Shown: positions 5,249 to 5,751 of the stretch, piece by piece | How the letters are laid out: every line of letters begins with the position of its first letter | How positions within the stretch are numbered: the first letter of the stretch is position 1 | DNA from: Kiritimatiellia bacterium | GTDB lineage: Bacteria; Verrucomicrobiota; Kiritimatiellia; RFP12; UBA1067 | Assembly: GCA_016303225.1 (NCBI GenBank) | Contig: JAEDMC010000177.1 | Location: 1-5,751 of the forward strand | Reading direction: 5' to 3' | Length of the DNA stretch: 5,751 bases | The notes under the pieces: model-generated | What the model was told of the DNA's origin: nothing | The model's input: only the letters and a program-made list of their open reading frames with translations | Databases searched by the model: none | Made by a program: the position numbers and the translations under genes

Positions 5249-5285
5249 TTGTCAACATGAAAATACCAATACCATAGAATAGGAG
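5249..5285 (+). promoter_or_regulatory. Likely nadA control region: -35-like TTGTCA, tandem ATACCA, TACCATAG motif, AGGAG
   Basis: TTGTCA (5249-5254) matches -35 consensus at five of six, and TAGAAT (5275-5280) matches -10 at five of six, but the 20-bp spacer is long, so the promoter is tentative. Between them ATACCA occurs twice in tandem (5263-5268, 5269-5274). TACCATAG (5270-5277) is found in reverse complement in the metY control region (2908-2915), and seven of its eight bases occur in the cysK operator (858-865). AGGAG (5281-5285) looks like an RBS but lies about 40 bases before the nadA start. No terminator is seen after the outer-membrane gene, so readthrough into nadA is also possible. 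Confidence 0.4.
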
Positions 5286-5325
5286 CAACAGTCATAAGCG
5301 ATGTTTTGAAATCCGGCGTAATCGT

Positions 5326-5751
5326 ATGACGCGACAAGAGGAAATTCGAAAGCTGGCGGCGGAACGGAAAGCCGTCATTCTCGCACACAACTACACGCGC
5401 GGCGAGGTGCAGGACGTCGCCGATTACACGGGCGACTCGCTGGAGCTCGCGCGCAAGGCGGCGACGGTGGAGGCGGAGGTGATCGTCTTCTGCGGCGTCT
5501 ACTTCATGGCCGAGACGGCGGCGATTCTGAACCCGGGGAAGACGGTGCTCATCCCGGAGCCGTCCGCCGGATGCCCGATGGCGGACATGATCACGGGCGA
5601 GCAGGTGCGTGCGCTCAAGGCGCAGCATCCCGGCGCGAAGGCCGTCTGCTATGTGAACTCCACCGCCGAGGTGAAGGCCGAGTGCGACATGTGCGTGACG
5701 AGCGGCAACGCCGAGCGCGTGATGCGCACGTTCGGTCCCGACGAACAGATC
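5326..5751 (+). CDS. nadA: Quinolinate synthase, N-terminal 142 residues (runs off window)
   Basis: NadA condenses iminoaspartate with dihydroxyacetone phosphate to quinolinate, the committed step of de novo NAD synthesis, using an oxygen-sensitive [4Fe-4S] cluster in the cytoplasm. Visible hallmarks are AVILAHNY (16-23) with substrate-binding His21 and Tyr23, DYTGDSLELA (33-42), VFCGVYFMAETA (54-65), and PSAGCPMAD (79-87). Cys83 there is the first cluster ligand. YVNSTAEVKAECDMCVTSGNA (109-129, quoted as one block of the family) is also present. The other two ligand Cys lie past the window edge. ATG 5326 fits homologue N termini. No in-frame ATG, GTG or TTG lies between it and an upstream in-frame TAG at 5275. 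It lacks a good RBS at normal spacing, which is odd. Base use looks more GC-rich than in the preceding gene. Its Fe-S need makes an Rrf2-linked location sensible. Confidence 0.93.
   Translation, partial: MTRQEEIRKLAAERKAVILAHNYTRGEVQDVADYTGDSLELARKAATVEAEVIVFCGVYFMAETAAILNPGKTVLIPEPSAGCPMADMITGEQVRALKAQHPGAKAVCYVNSTAEVKAECDMCVTSGNAERVMRTFGPDEQI

Noticed and set aside
5301..5309. ATG-TTT-TGA mini frame as a leader peptide of nadA
   Set aside because: It is only two codons long with a 15-nt gap to AGGAG, so there is no real support. It is mentioned only as an oddity of the leader.

Overview
The window reads as chromosomal DNA of a Gram-negative bacterium. An outer-membrane barrel protein with a signal peptide and a C-terminal Phe is encoded, GC content is moderately high, and promoters are sigma70-like. 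The fragment at the left edge resembles a PEP-CTERM-type C-terminal anchor, and a RAYT-type transposase scrap lies beside it. Together these would suit the Planctomycetota-Verrucomicrobiota-Chlamydiota group (for example Kiritimatiellota or Lentisphaerota), but that assignment is a weak inference. All complete genes are on the + strand.

Layout. Positions 1-59 hold the last codons of an upstream gene ending in a hydrophobic segment plus Arg-Arg-Lys. On the minus strand at about 81-215 is a piece of a Y1/RAYT transposase with its HUH motif. An Rrf2-family regulator (288-785) follows, then cysK (906-1826) behind a strong promoter. A LysR-family regulator (1823-2734) overlaps the cysK stop by four bases. 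The gap 2735-3008 holds a GC-rich hairpin, a previously hidden thioredoxin reductase (trxB) relic with an internal deletion and a frameshift, and the control region of metY. metY (3009-4292) ends at a good intrinsic terminator (4298-4338). A DUF3034-like outer-membrane protein (4382-5245) follows, then the first 142 codons of nadA (5326 to the window edge).

How it fits together. CysK makes cysteine from O-acetylserine and sulfide, and MetY makes homocysteine from O-acetylhomoserine and sulfide, so the core is a sulfide-assimilation locus. It carries two local regulators. The Rrf2 protein keeps three Cys at the place where IscR/NsrR relatives bind an Fe-S cluster. The LysR protein resembles CmbR-type regulators of sulfur amino-acid genes. 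NadA is a [4Fe-4S] enzyme whose cluster sulfur comes from cysteine, so its place here is chemically reasonable.

The most interesting unexplained signal is a family of related dyads: CTAC-N7-GTAG before cysK and before the outer-membrane protein gene, a near match over the metY -10 box, and a looser relative before nadA. This suggests one local regulon, plausibly of the Rrf2 protein, that includes the uncharacterised outer-membrane protein. A separate perfect 15-bp palindrome with T-N11-A form sits upstream of metY and is a candidate LysR-type box. I saw no tRNA, rRNA, CRISPR array or complete insertion sequence.
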